Shown here piece by piece: positions 55,266 to 64,000 of a stretch of 64,000 nt of DNA. The notes below the pieces were generated by a model that saw only the letters and a program-made list of their open reading frames with translations, did not search any database and had not been told where the DNA came from. The stretch is taken from positions 394,688,283-394,752,282 of the forward strand of contig JAVHZZ010000001.1 of the NCBI GenBank assembly GCA_036250195.1, in the 5' to 3' direction. The stretch comes from Mixophyes australis (lineage: Eukaryota > Chordata > Amphibia > Anura > Limnodynastidae). A program made the position numbers and the translations under genes. Each line of letters starts with the position of its first letter. Position 1 is the stretch's first letter.

Positions 55266-58259
55266 ATGGATTCAAAGCAGTCCACATATGATCTAAATGA
55301 GCAACCAGGTTCTGTCACCAGTCCTGATGTTAGTGTTCCCAGTACGTCATCTGGCCAAGGCGATGTCAAACAACAGAGTGTTTTCAAATTAGTGCAAAAA
55401 ACAAAAACCAAAAAAAAATTTACTGTATTGAAGCGAAAAAGAAGTGTAACTGAGCAAAAGTTAAGTGACGATAAAAAAAAAATTGCAAGCATGCCATTCT
55501 ACACACGCAGTGGCAAAGAGAGAATGAGGCCTTCACCTTTGGCTATTAGTGGCAGATCCCAAAAAGTTACCCAGCCTACAATTGGTGCACAACTACTGTT
55601 ACGCGTCAAAGCTGAGCTGCAAGATAACAGTGAGGCATTACAGGAGAATATTTGCTCTGATTCACAAATGACAACAATCCCTGTGGAGAGTCCATCCAAC
55701 AGTGGGATGTCTAATCGTGAGCATTCTGCTGATGTGTGCCTTAATAGCCCGAGTGTAGCCGGTGATACCCAAATTGAGGATGCCACTTTGGAATTAGAAG
55801 AGGATGAGGGGGAGATTTGTGTAGGCGACGAGGGCGCTAATGAGGATGTTGATGAGGATGAGGTTGTTTGTGTAAGTCCTGCACCAGTGGCAGCAGTTCT
55901 GGCACGTGACAAGAAAAAGGCCATTGTCATGCCTGGGCATAAAACAAAAAAATCCACTTCTTATGTGTGGAATTATTTCTACCCAAATCCAGACAACAAT
56001 TGTATAGCCATTTGTAGTGTATGTGAAGCCACAGTCAGTCGAGGGAGGGACCTTAACCATCTTGGAACCTCGTCTATGTTACGCCATTTAATGAGAGTTC
56101 ATGGCAAAGTGTTGGGAAAAGCTGAAAGTTCTTCCCAAAAGAATACAAGCACTCCCTCATCAGCTAAGACCCTCCGCTCACCGACATACCGACGGCTACA
56201 AAATACACCCACCACACCATCCTCATCAATATCCTCAGTAGCGCTCGGAGTTAGCCCGGCATCCCACTTAAGGCTGGATGACTCCGGCACTATTATTGAT
56301 TCCTCTGAAGAAAGCGTTAGTCCTGCTGCTGCTGTTGCTGCTGCTGGGGGTGAATCGTCATCCCAGAGGCAGGTGAATAAAATGAGCAGTCCTACATTTC
56401 AGCAATTAACTGTGAAACAATCATTTGCGAGGGGAAGCAAATATGACAGCAGTCACCCAGTCGCCAAGCGAATCACAGACGCCATGGCTGCAATGTTAGT
56501 GTTAGATCTGCGTCCAATCTCCACAATAAACGCAGCTGGTTTTTCACAGTTAATTGAGGTTTTGTGTCCGCGTTACAGAATTCCATCGCGACACCATTTC
56601 TCCCGTAAAGCTATTCCACAACTATACCAAAAAGTGTGTAAAAATGTAGAGATTGCGCTGAAAAATGCCATTCTGCCCACTGTTCACTTAACCACAGATA
56701 TGTGGACAAGTGGAAGTGGCCAAACCAAAGACTATATGACTGTGACAGCCCACTGGGTTGGTCATTCACCTTCACCAGCAGGAACAGCAGCAGCATGTAC
56801 ACCACTACGTAACATTTGTCACAGGCAGGCCACTCTTTGTATCACCGGCTTCACTAACAGGCATACGGCTGACAATTTGTTACGCAAACTGAGAGATGTG
56901 ATTGATGCATGGCTTATACCACTCGGACTCTCCCCAGGGTATGTCATTTCAGATAACGCCAACAATATAGTGCGAGCATTACAGCTGGGTGATTTCCAAC
57001 ATATTCCCTGTTTTGCTCACACCATCAACTTGGTGGTGCAGAGCTTCCTACGAAATAACCGTGAGGTGCAGGAGATGCTTTCGGTGGCCCGTAAAATTTC
57101 AGGCCATTTCAGGCATTCAGCCACAGCATGTAGGAGATTACAGCAGCTCCAAGAGCAGTTTAACTTGCCCTGCCACCAACTTAAGCAAGAGGTGGTAACT
57201 CGGTGGAATTCCACCCTGTACATGCTTCAGAGGATGGAGGAACAGCGCAAAGCCATCCAAGCATATTGCACAAGTCATGACATTGGGAAAGGAGGGGGGA
57301 TGTATTTCACTCTTGCACAGTGGGGAATCCTTTCAGTGCTGTGCAAGGTGCTGAAACCATTTGAAGTTGTGACATGTGAGGTCAGTGCAGACTCTGCTAG
57401 TTTGAGCCAAGTCATTCCTTTAATTAGACTATTGGAAAAGCAGCTTGAGAAAATGAAGGAGGAGCTGAAAGCAAGCAATTCAGCAAAGTATGTTGGCCTT
57501 GTCGATCAAGTACTTAATTCGCTTCACAATGATCCTCGAGTTATTAAGATCTTGAACTCGGATCAGTACGTTTTGGCCACTGTGCTTGATCCAAGGTTTA
57601 AAACCTACATTGAGTCTTTACTTGTAAATGAGCGAGATGTGAACTTTTGCAAGGAGCTATTGCTCAGCAAGTTGGCCGCTGAACTGGGCCTCGGCTTGAC
57701 GACGTGTCCTCCTTCACTTTCTCAAGCTGTTGCTCGTAAAAAATTAAATTTCCAAAAAAGAAGCAGGGAAGACACAGGGGGCAGACCAGAACAATTTAAC
57801 ATCTGGGCTGGTTTGAAGGATTTTTCAAAAAAATGTGTCACTTTGCCCATAACTCCATCCAATATGAGTATAAACATGCAAAGGATGGTGGAGGATTACT
57901 TTCAAGAGGTAGTTGATATGGAAATGTCAGACAGTCCCTTTCCTTACTGGGAAGAAAAGCAGGCCATTTGGAAACCCATGTACAAACTTGCTTTGCAATA
58001 CCTAAGCTGCCCACCCTCCAGTGTGTACTCTGAACGAGTGTTCAGCACAGCAGGGAACTTAGTCAGTGATCGCCGTAGAAGGTTACTTCCCAAAAATGTG
58101 GAGAAAATGATGTTTATAAAAATGAACTACATCTTCCACGAGGAAGGCCTTCACCATCCAAGACATCCAAGCACTGACTGTTCTCTAATGGCGGATTCAA
58201 GCGGCGATGAATTGATAGTCTGTGATGATGACGTACACACTGATGAGGGTGAGGATTAA
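55266..58259 (+). CDS. BED-finger hAT transposase, intact
   Basis: A 997-residue protein predicted to cut and paste elements with TAGAGATG-type ends; it would act in the nucleus. Lys-rich segments at about 44-60 and an acidic stretch at about 175-205 precede a BED zinc finger (W235, C250, C253, H274, H279) for DNA binding. The RNase-H-like core follows: predicted catalytic D478 (TTDMWTSG), D563 (SDNANN), a C582-x2-H585 motif typical of hATs, and E923 in SVYSERVFS. The C-terminal dimerisation region spans about 890-955, and the tail is acidic. The start is the first ATG after the repeat array and is shared with element C. There are no stops or frameshifts, and all motif residues are present. 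The length exceeds many hAT transposases because of the long N-terminus. Catalytic assignments are by motif, not experiment. Host-domesticated BED proteins are an alternative reading, but the terminal repeats and target duplication argue for a transposon gene. Confidence 0.97.
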   Translation: MDSKQSTYDLNEQPGSVTSPDVSVPSTSSGQGDVKQQSVFKLVQKTKTKKKFTVLKRKRSVTEQKLSDDKKKIASMPFYTRSGKERMRPSPLAISGRSQKVTQPTIGAQLLLRVKAELQDNSEALQENICSDSQMTTIPVESPSNSGMSNREHSADVCLNSPSVAGDTQIEDATLELEEDEGEICVGDEGANEDVDEDEVVCVSPAPVAAVLARDKKKAIVMPGHKTKKSTSYVWNYFYPNPDNNCIAICSVCEATVSRGRDLNHLGTSSMLRHLMRVHGKVLGKAESSSQKNTSTPSSAKTLRSPTYRRLQNTPTTPSSSISSVALGVSPASHLRLDDSGTIIDSSEESVSPAAAVAAAGGESSSQRQVNKMSSPTFQQLTVKQSFARGSKYDSSHPVAKRITDAMAAMLVLDLRPISTINAAGFSQLIEVLCPRYRIPSRHHFSRKAIPQLYQKVCKNVEIALKNAILPTVHLTTDMWTSGSGQTKDYMTVTAHWVGHSPSPAGTAAACTPLRNICHRQATLCITGFTNRHTADNLLRKLRDVIDAWLIPLGLSPGYVISDNANNIVRALQLGDFQHIPCFAHTINLVVQSFLRNNREVQEMLSVARKISGHFRHSATACRRLQQLQEQFNLPCHQLKQEVVTRWNSTLYMLQRMEEQRKAIQAYCTSHDIGKGGGMYFTLAQWGILSVLCKVLKPFEVVTCEVSADSASLSQVIPLIRLLEKQLEKMKEELKASNSAKYVGLVDQVLNSLHNDPRVIKILNSDQYVLATVLDPRFKTYIESLLVNERDVNFCKELLLSKLAAELGLGLTTCPPSLSQAVARKKLNFQKRSREDTGGRPEQFNIWAGLKDFSKKCVTLPITPSNMSINMQRMVEDYFQEVVDMEMSDSPFPYWEEKQAIWKPMYKLALQYLSCPPSSVYSERVFSTAGNLVSDRRRRLLPKNVEKMMFIKMNYIFHEEGLHHPRHPSTDCSLMADSSGDELIVCDDDVHTDEGED

Positions 58260-58440
58260 GCTGAAGATGATGCCGATAACATCTTTTTAAAACTTTCTAT
58301 GTAAGTGTAGGGTGCAATCTACCCCCAAAGAGGAAAGGGACTTGTGGCATTTCCATATCACATACCATCTTGAAAGGCTGCTGTTAGGGCAATTTATCCT
58401 TAAGGGTAGGGTGTCATAGACAGAGTGACCCTAAACTGGC

Positions 58441-59150
58441 TTTGTCCATTTTTCATAATATTGTACAGTCTATAATGGCTGAATTTTTGGGTATTTTATA
58501 CAAGTGGAGGGGGGCCTAGAGAGACAGAGTGACCCCAAACTGTCTTTCTCCATGTCAATTAATATTGTACAGTCTATAATGGCTGAATTTTTTAGTATTT
58601 TATACAAGTGGAGGGGGGCCTAGAGAGACAGAAACCAAACTGGCTTTCTCCATGTCAATTAATATTGTACAGTCTATAATGGCTGAATTTTTTGGTATTT
58701 TATACAAGTGGAGGGGGGCCTAGAGAGACAGAGTGACCCCAAACTGTCTTTCTCCATGTCAATTAATATTGTACAGTCTATAATGGCTGAATTTTTTAGT
58801 ATTTTATACAAGTGGAGGGGGGCCTTGAGAGACAGAAACCAAACTGGCTTTCTCCATGTCAATTAATATTGTACAGTCTATAATGGCTGAATTTTTTGGT
58901 ATTTTATACAAGTGGAGGGGGGCCTTGAGAGACAGAAACCAAACTGGCTTTCTCCATGTCAATTAATATTGTACAGTCTATAATGGCTGAATTTTTTGGT
59001 ATTTTATACAAGTGGAGGGGGGCCTTGAGAGACAGAAACCAAACTGGCTTTCTCCATGTCAATTAATATTGTACAGTCTATAATGGCTGAATTTTTTGTT
59101 TTTTTAAAAAAGTGGAGGGGGGCCTATAGAGACAGAAAGCAAACTGTCTT
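58441..59150 (+). repeat. About seven 100-104-bp repeats, 3' side of element D
   Basis: The motif tctttctccatgtcaattaa (or ggctttctcc) recurs at 58541, 58641, 58745, 58845, 58945 and 59045, with diverged end units at 58441 and 59145. Units contain gtacagtctataatggctga and acaagtggaggggggcc. Some carry a 4-bp longer version (gagtgacccc). Element C has about four. Confidence 0.96.
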
Positions 59151-59564
59151 TTTCCATTTCTTTACATATTTAACTATAAGTGTAGGGTGTAATATACATT
59201 CAAAGACGATGGCTGCATTGCCAATATGCATAGATGGAGAGGAAGACAATCTGTTTTGTGTGTAGAATAAATGAAGGCCTACCAACGAAGAATTAAACAG
59301 TTTTTTTGGATGATTTATTACCTCAACAATTAGATTACTTATCTCTAAAACAGTTGGAGCACTAAATTGGGTTATTTTAGGCACAAAAACATGTATTTTC
59401 CAACAAAATAGCAAAACAAAACCAAACAAAACCAAAACCAAAACCAAAACACGCAATGGCGGTTTTGCAAAACCAAAACCAAAACCAAAACACGACGGTA
59501 ATCCAGATCCAAAACCGAATCCAAAACCAAAACACGGGGGTCAGTGACCATCTCTAATTATTAG

Positions 59565-60270
59565 TAATTTAATAATGTTGTTGTGTATATATTATAGATA
59601 TTCTGAAATAGAGCAAATTTTGTCAGCAGGAGCAGTTGTGAGTGAGCCAACACATACAGTTATTTCAAATCAATAAAACATAGAATGACAGTATGATATC
59701 CTATATTTAAAAGCATTAAAAACACACATAAAAGAATGAATATTAATGCATAGAAAGAGAAAAAATCTTGAAAGATATGTCAAATCACAAATGAATATAC
59801 ACTTAGCAGCGGGTGTTCTCATGATGGGAACCACACAGTATTAATATGAGATAAACACCCCCACCGACACTACATTGGATCCTCTCCTCGAATCGACAAC
59901 AGGGGTAATAGAAAGTACTGTTGAAGAAGGACCTGTGTCAGAAATGAACAAAGAGCTGTTTGTTTTTCAAGTCTCTTGAATTGTCAGTCCACTGTCGGCA
60001 GTGTTGAATACTCCCTGCTAGGTGGGGAAGAGGGCTGGTGAGTTTCTAGACATATCATTTAATTAGGAATGATGTGGAGGGTGACAGTGAAGGCAAAAAT
60101 AATGGTAAAATACAAGTTTGGTTCTCTCAACACAATTTGTTCAATATGTCAAAGTTGTCAAAATGAAGTAGTGTAAAATGAGACTCTGCTATTTCTAGCA
60201 ATTCAATTATTTAACTGTTTCAGCAATAAAGCATCAACCCCATAAAAAAATGAGGTGTGGCAATATCTTT
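59565..60270. other. No recognised feature
   Basis: AT-rich DNA after element D. No gene or repeat family recognised. Confidence 0.4.
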
Positions 60271-61140
60271 GGCTGGTGATGGTCAAACTTGGCTTTAGGA
60301 AAAAACTTTATAAAGTGGGTTAAGATCTTTTATAAATTCCCGACGGCAGGATTCTGGCAGGTACCTTTCCCTATGTGACATTTGAGCTGCATATAGGTGT
60401 GAGACAGGGAAGTTCTTGCCCCCTGTTTGTGATTGCTATTGAACCACTAGCCAGGCCCGGCGCTCCCATTAGGCAAGGTTAGGCAGTTGCCTAGGGCGCC
60501 GGGCTCTGGAGGGCACCTGGAGGGCGCCACAGAATAAAAATTACTTTAAAACTGTGCGGCGACCGCTGACCATACCTTTCACGGCCGCCGCACAGCTTCA
60601 GATACATCCACAGGGAGGGGGGAGGGGCTATTGATCACCACCACCACCTCTCTGCTCCGTCTCCTCCCCTCCACTCACTGACTGTCGGGCGTGACATTAT
60701 CATCACGGCCCGACAGTGTCAGTGAGTGGAGGGAAGCAGACGGAGCAGAGACGAGGCAAGTTAATGTAAGAAAAGACGGGGGGGCGCCAATTTTGTAAGT
60801 GTGCCAGGTGGGGGCGCAGATTTTGACAGTGTGCCGGGTAGGGGCGCCGATTTTGAAAATGTGCCGGGGGGGGGGCGCCGATTTTGAAAAGTGGGCCTAG
60901 GGCGCCAAGGACCCTAGCACCGGCCCTGCCACTTATTCTACAGATGGTCACATATTTGAACTGCAGATCTTTTGCTGAACATTTTTTATTATTTGCAGAT
61001 AATGCTTTTCTATTTCTCAGTGATTCCAATGCATCTCTTTTGTATGCAGTAAGTGAGGTTGACTCATTCAAATGAGCTGGCATGAGTCCCTAATTTTCCC
61101 AATTGACCCACGGCCTTGTGTATCCTGTTAAATTGTTGTC
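60270..61140 (+). mobile_element. L1-like LINE reverse transcriptase remnant, split by a MITE
   Basis: Plus-strand RT blocks: around 60275-60330 KLGFRKNFIKWVKIFY, around 60390-60450 GVRQGSSCPLFVIAIEPL (compare the R-Q-G-C-P-L-S-P motif of L1/Tx1), and after the MITE, at about 60975-61070, LLFADNAFLFLSDSNASL (degraded Y-A-D-D). The order and spacing fit an L1-type RT interrupted at IEPL. No endonuclease part was found. Inactive. Confidence 0.75.
60452..60928. mobile_element. hAT-type MITE with CAGGSCCGG ends and internal hairpin
   Basis: A 477-bp segment with ends CAGGCCCGGCGCT and AGCACCGGCCCTG (inverted). Flanks ccactagc and ccacttat match at five of eight positions. The interior holds a long hairpin (60648-60750, arms ctctgctccgtct / agacggagcagag and ccactcactgac) and four ~33-bp repeats (ggggcgccgattttga) at 60778-60895. 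It interrupts the L1-like RT. The minus-strand ORF across it is incidental. Confidence 0.8.
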
Positions 61141-61329
61141 TGGTCTTGTCAAACTCATTTATTTATTTATTTGGGACTAATAGTTACTATACAATAGCAA
61201 GAATATTCAGGGCTCAATGTGATCCTGATAATCAGTAAAATGAAAGGCAAGATCAAGGTGTGACTTAATATAACAACATTAGAAAGTGCATTACTGGTCT
61301 TTGGATGGCTCAAGTATTTTCTGCCCTGT

Positions 61330-61533
61330 TGCGGGATGGGTACTATACATAGACTGTTGAAGTCCCGACACTACTTACCCTGACACGATTAAACCGAAGA
61401 CCTCATTGCCAAAGTCCTTGTTTGAAGCTGTCTATCCACTCAGTCGGCGATGAGGTCTTCGGTTTAATCATACCAGGGTAAGTAGTGCCAGGATTTCAAC
61501 AGTCGTAATAGTGAGTACCCCCGCTGTTGTGAT
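61330..61533. mobile_element. Fold-back MITE (ttaaaccgaagacctca hairpin)
   Basis: A nearly full-length inverted repeat. The left arm 61349-61415 and right arm 61448-61512 share gactgttgaa.tcc, cactacttaccctg and gattaaaccgaagacctcat. The outer ends also pair loosely (gcggg..gggtacta and tgagtacccccgc). No ORF. The target-site duplication is not clear. Confidence 0.7.
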
Positions 61534-61739
61534 GAAGATTCAGGTTAGATGAATTGTCTCTATAATTATATGTATATATAAATTGGGGAACCTTCTCCAG
61601 GTTTGAATTAATACAATCCTATTTGCCATTAGAGATACATGTTTCAATATAACATAGGTGCAAGAAACTTGGGCCTGAGGATCAGGGGTATACATGTACT
61701 ACCCTTCACGTCATAGGCCATTATTATTGTAATTTGCAT

Positions 61740-63010
61740 TTGGACATGAATTGCATGCAATTGCATTCATTGGCATACCTCGAGTTCTGGTGCAGGAGCA
61801 GAGCTATTTCACGGAAGATGACATCATATTCGACATCATATTTCATGAAACAGCATCACCTAGTGGAGAAATAGGATGTGAAGTTCAAGAAAAGGTAGTA
61901 ATACTTGATATACCCACATCCTCCAATGAATCAGAGACTTCAAAACTCGGCAGGCAGCAGGAGAAAAGTATTTCTGAAAGAAGAAATTAAGGGAAAACCT
62001 CCAAGGAGATACAGTGAGGAATATACCAACATAGCCTTTTTAGAACCACAAAATTTGCAAGAAAAATAATCCAGTGATGAGTGGAAACACTGGTAATCAG
62101 CTGTAGATAAAAAAAATGACATCTTTGGATGAAAACGAAACTTGGACTATTGTCAACAGGCCAAGCATCTGTAAAACAGTTAAAAATAAATGGGTGTTCT
62201 GTAAAAAGCTAAATATAGACGGATTGATTGCCCATTACAAGGCTCATCTTGTTAAAATGGGATTTGCTCAATTGTCCAGAATTGATTATGGGGAAATCTT
62301 CTCATCTGGGGCAAGGTACAGTACACGTCATTTAATTATTGACATATCTAGGTTGCATGAGTAGTTGCTCTACCAGTTAGATTCTTACTTTGCTTTCCTA
62401 AATGTGGAATTAGTTGAGGAAAGCATTATGGAGCCACCAGAGCATTACAATGAGAACATGTTTCCAGAAGGAAAAGTGTGTTATTAAAGAAATCTCTGTA
62501 TGGCTGGAAACAAAGCAGCCAGTGATGGTACCTCAAACTTGACACTATGATGGTTGATATGGACTTTGTATGATCAGAGACTGACCACTGTCTATACCAT
62601 GAAATAATAGCTGGAAAGTTGTTCATCATTGTTGTATATGAGGAAGACTTGCTGCTTACGAGTCAGAAAAATTCAGATTGAAAGACTTAGGGGTATATTT
62701 ACTAAACTGCGGGTTTGAAAAAGTGAAGATGTTGCCTATAGCAACCAATCAGATTCTAGCTGTCATTTTGCAGAATGTACTAAATAAATGATAACTAGAA
62801 ACTGATTGGTTGCTATAGGCCACATCTCCACTTTTTCAAACCTGCAGCTTAGTAAATATACCCCTTAGACTCTGCACATCACCTGTTAGGAATGAGGATT
62901 TCGATAAATATGAATGCTGAGACTGTCACAATAGACAAACAAAGTTACCTGTTTGGACAGCAAGAACAGCGGTCAGCTGGACGAGTAGAAGACTTTAATA
63001 TGGGTCAAAC
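61740..63010 (+). mobile_element. Ty1/copia-type retrotransposon remnant, split by a MITE
   Basis: Plus-strand pol remnant. Around 61770-61830 is an integrase C-terminal-like stretch (QSYFTEDDIIFD). Around 62116-62364 is the RT N-terminal block (ENETWTIVNRP, KNKWVFCKKLN, YKAHLVKMGFAQ), and around 62400-62640 are SIMEPPEHYNENMF and a degraded Y-V-D-D (YEEDLLL). After the MITE (62690-62864), RT/RNase-H-junction sequence resumes (HHLLGMRISINMN). Several stops. No LTRs seen. Confidence 0.85.
62690..62864. mobile_element. PIF/Harbinger-like MITE inside copia remnant
   Basis: A 175-bp element with inverted ends GGGGTATATTTACTAA / TTAGTAAATATACCCC, flanked by TTA at 62687-62689 and 62865-62867, a 3-bp duplication typical of PIF/Harbinger. 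The inner arms also pair (atagcaaccaatcag and ctgattggttgctat), so the whole unit can fold into a hairpin. No ORF. Confidence 0.92.
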
Positions 63011-63299
63011 AATCACAAAAATTAGTTTTCATTTCTCAGTTGATGTGATGCCAGTAACTGATTAATCAATTTAAATTAAAGGTGTCTATATAATATTGTG
63101 GTTTTGAGCAATTTCTAAATATATATATGCTATTAATATTAAATATTGATTTAGAATGTTTATAATCTAATGAATTTCTATTTACTTAAAAGTGCACGAG
63201 TCACACAAAAATGACATCTGCAATAAAATTGATCAAATAAAATGCCACAGAGCAAGACCTTGTCAAAAAATAGTGTGATTGGGATAATATAAACTGTGA
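63011..63299. other. No recognised feature
   Basis: AT-rich spacer. Confidence 0.4.
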
Positions 63300-63660
63300 C
63301 CAAGCTAATTAGGAATGCAGCAAGAAATGAGTTGTATATTTCTTAGCCAGGAAATGATGAAAAAATAGAACAATGATTTACAATGTCAAGAGCTGCAGCC
63401 AGGTCAACAAAGAAATTCAAATGCAACACAGTGAAAACAATGTATAGAGGTTAGGGAAATTAATTAATCTGAGTACTACAATTTACAATAAATGGAATGA
63501 AAGGATGTTACCAAATGCATGGTCAGACATCATTCATCAATCCTATAGATGAGCCAGGATGTATTTTGAAAATCTGATCTAAAGCACAGAAAAGGTTGCT
63601 CAAATAGAAATGACAAGATCTGGCCAAGATATAGAGTTGGGTATAGGAATCACTTAAATA
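63300..63660 (-). mobile_element. Possible LINE RT fragment
   Basis: Around 63384-63422 the minus strand reads FLC/VDLAAALDIV-like, resembling the LLDLSAAFDTVDH block of CR1/L2 LINEs also seen at 7489-7767. Only this block is recognisable. Strongly decayed. Confidence 0.4.
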
Positions 63661-64000
63661 AGTTTTGGTACAGTGTTTATTTGTGAACCATGTGGGTATC
63701 AAACTATAAAATGCCTACTGATGGTGTCTCCTTTTAGGCCTGTGTTGCCATTTAAAAAATCCTTTAATATTTCTGCTCATGCCCAGCCTACTCGCTTGAT
63801 GAAATACTGTATAGAAGACAAGCTATAAGTGTAAGGCAAATCATGACAATAGAAATATATGCTAAAACCAGCTAGTCCACTTATCTAGGAGAATTGTTGG
63901 TTAAACACTTTAGGGTTATACCATTATACTAAATTATCAGATAAGGCAAGATAATTGATTGTAAGCCAAAAAGTGTAAAATAATTGCATAGTTTCTAGTC

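Larger units (their letters stand above)
53291..59556 (+). mobile_element. hAT element D (apparently complete and autonomous)
   Basis: A 6,266-bp hAT element with 5' end TAGAGATGGGCGGGTCC and 3' end GGTCAGTGACCATCTCTA. It is flanked by the exact 8-bp duplication attattag at 53283-53290 and 59557-59564. It contains a TATA box, a 16-unit 100-bp array, an intact 997-codon transposase, a second ~100-bp array and a 3' terminal block of accaaaacc repeats. It is the only hAT in the window with every visible part needed for transposition. Close identity with element C and perfect target duplication suggest recent activity. Confidence 0.97.

Noticed and set aside
55499..56060. Minus-strand ORFs opposite the element D transposase (152, 88 and 63 codons)
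   Set aside because: Antisense shadows of a clear coding region. They encode low-complexity Ser/Thr runs mirrored from acidic codons and have no independent support.
55266..58259. Domesticated host BED-type gene
   Set aside because: The reading frame sits between matching terminal repeats with an exact 8-bp duplication, has a near-identical broken sister copy, and has no introns, all of which favour a transposon gene.
60703..61083. Pro/Ala-rich minus-strand ORF (APPPAHFQNRR-like repeats)
   Set aside because: It arises from the 33-bp repeats and hairpin of a MITE plus L1-like sequence read antisense.

Overview
The window looks like repeat-dense, non-genic DNA of a vertebrate, most likely an amphibian and probably a frog. 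This is inferred from the mix of repeats: several BED-finger hAT transposon families with TAGAGATG-type ends, CR1/L2-like and L1-like LINEs, a Penelope-like element, copia and gypsy remnants, Tc1 and mariner, and many MITEs. The species cannot be fixed from sequence alone. I found no convincing host protein-coding gene. Two unassigned ORFs near 45 kb are the only candidates for host exons.

Five hAT elements dominate. Element A (1-5668, minus strand, left end outside the window) and element B (27319-38184, plus strand) are one family. Element C (14831-19519, minus) and element D (53291-59556, plus) are a second family. Element E (9509-12806) is an old, rearranged relative of C/D. B, C, D and E each have visible terminal inverted repeats and an exact 8-bp target-site duplication: attgaatg, attttaac, attattag and atagaaac. 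D carries an uninterrupted 997-codon transposase and looks like a complete autonomous copy. The transposases of A, B, C and E are broken.

The unusual theme is that these hATs grow satellites. D has sixteen 100-bp repeats between its TATA box and its start codon, where C has about four. Both also carry a different ~100-bp array downstream of the transposase. A and B have ~300-340-bp repeats upstream of the transposase. B has about 73 copies of a 78-bp repeat downstream, more than half of its 10.9 kb. That downstream region also holds displaced pieces of the transposase coding sequence, conserved palindromes and an 18-bp-stem hairpin.

Layout: 0-5.7 kb element A; 6.5-8.4 kb LINE; 9.5-12.8 kb element E; 13.4 kb MITE; 14.8-19.5 kb element C; 20-27.3 kb mostly unassigned DNA with a LINE fragment and minisatellites; 27.3-38.2 kb element B; 40.8 and 46 kb two copies of one fold-back MITE; 42.6-44.3 kb Penelope-like element with a hammerhead-like fold; 46.7 kb mariner; 50.2 kb Tc1; 52.7 kb gypsy integrase; 53.3-59.6 kb element D; 60-64 kb L1-like and copia remnants, each interrupted by a MITE. 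Nothing suggests host genes working together. The relationships are nesting of transposons and mobilisation in trans, since the intact D transposase is the obvious candidate to act on C.
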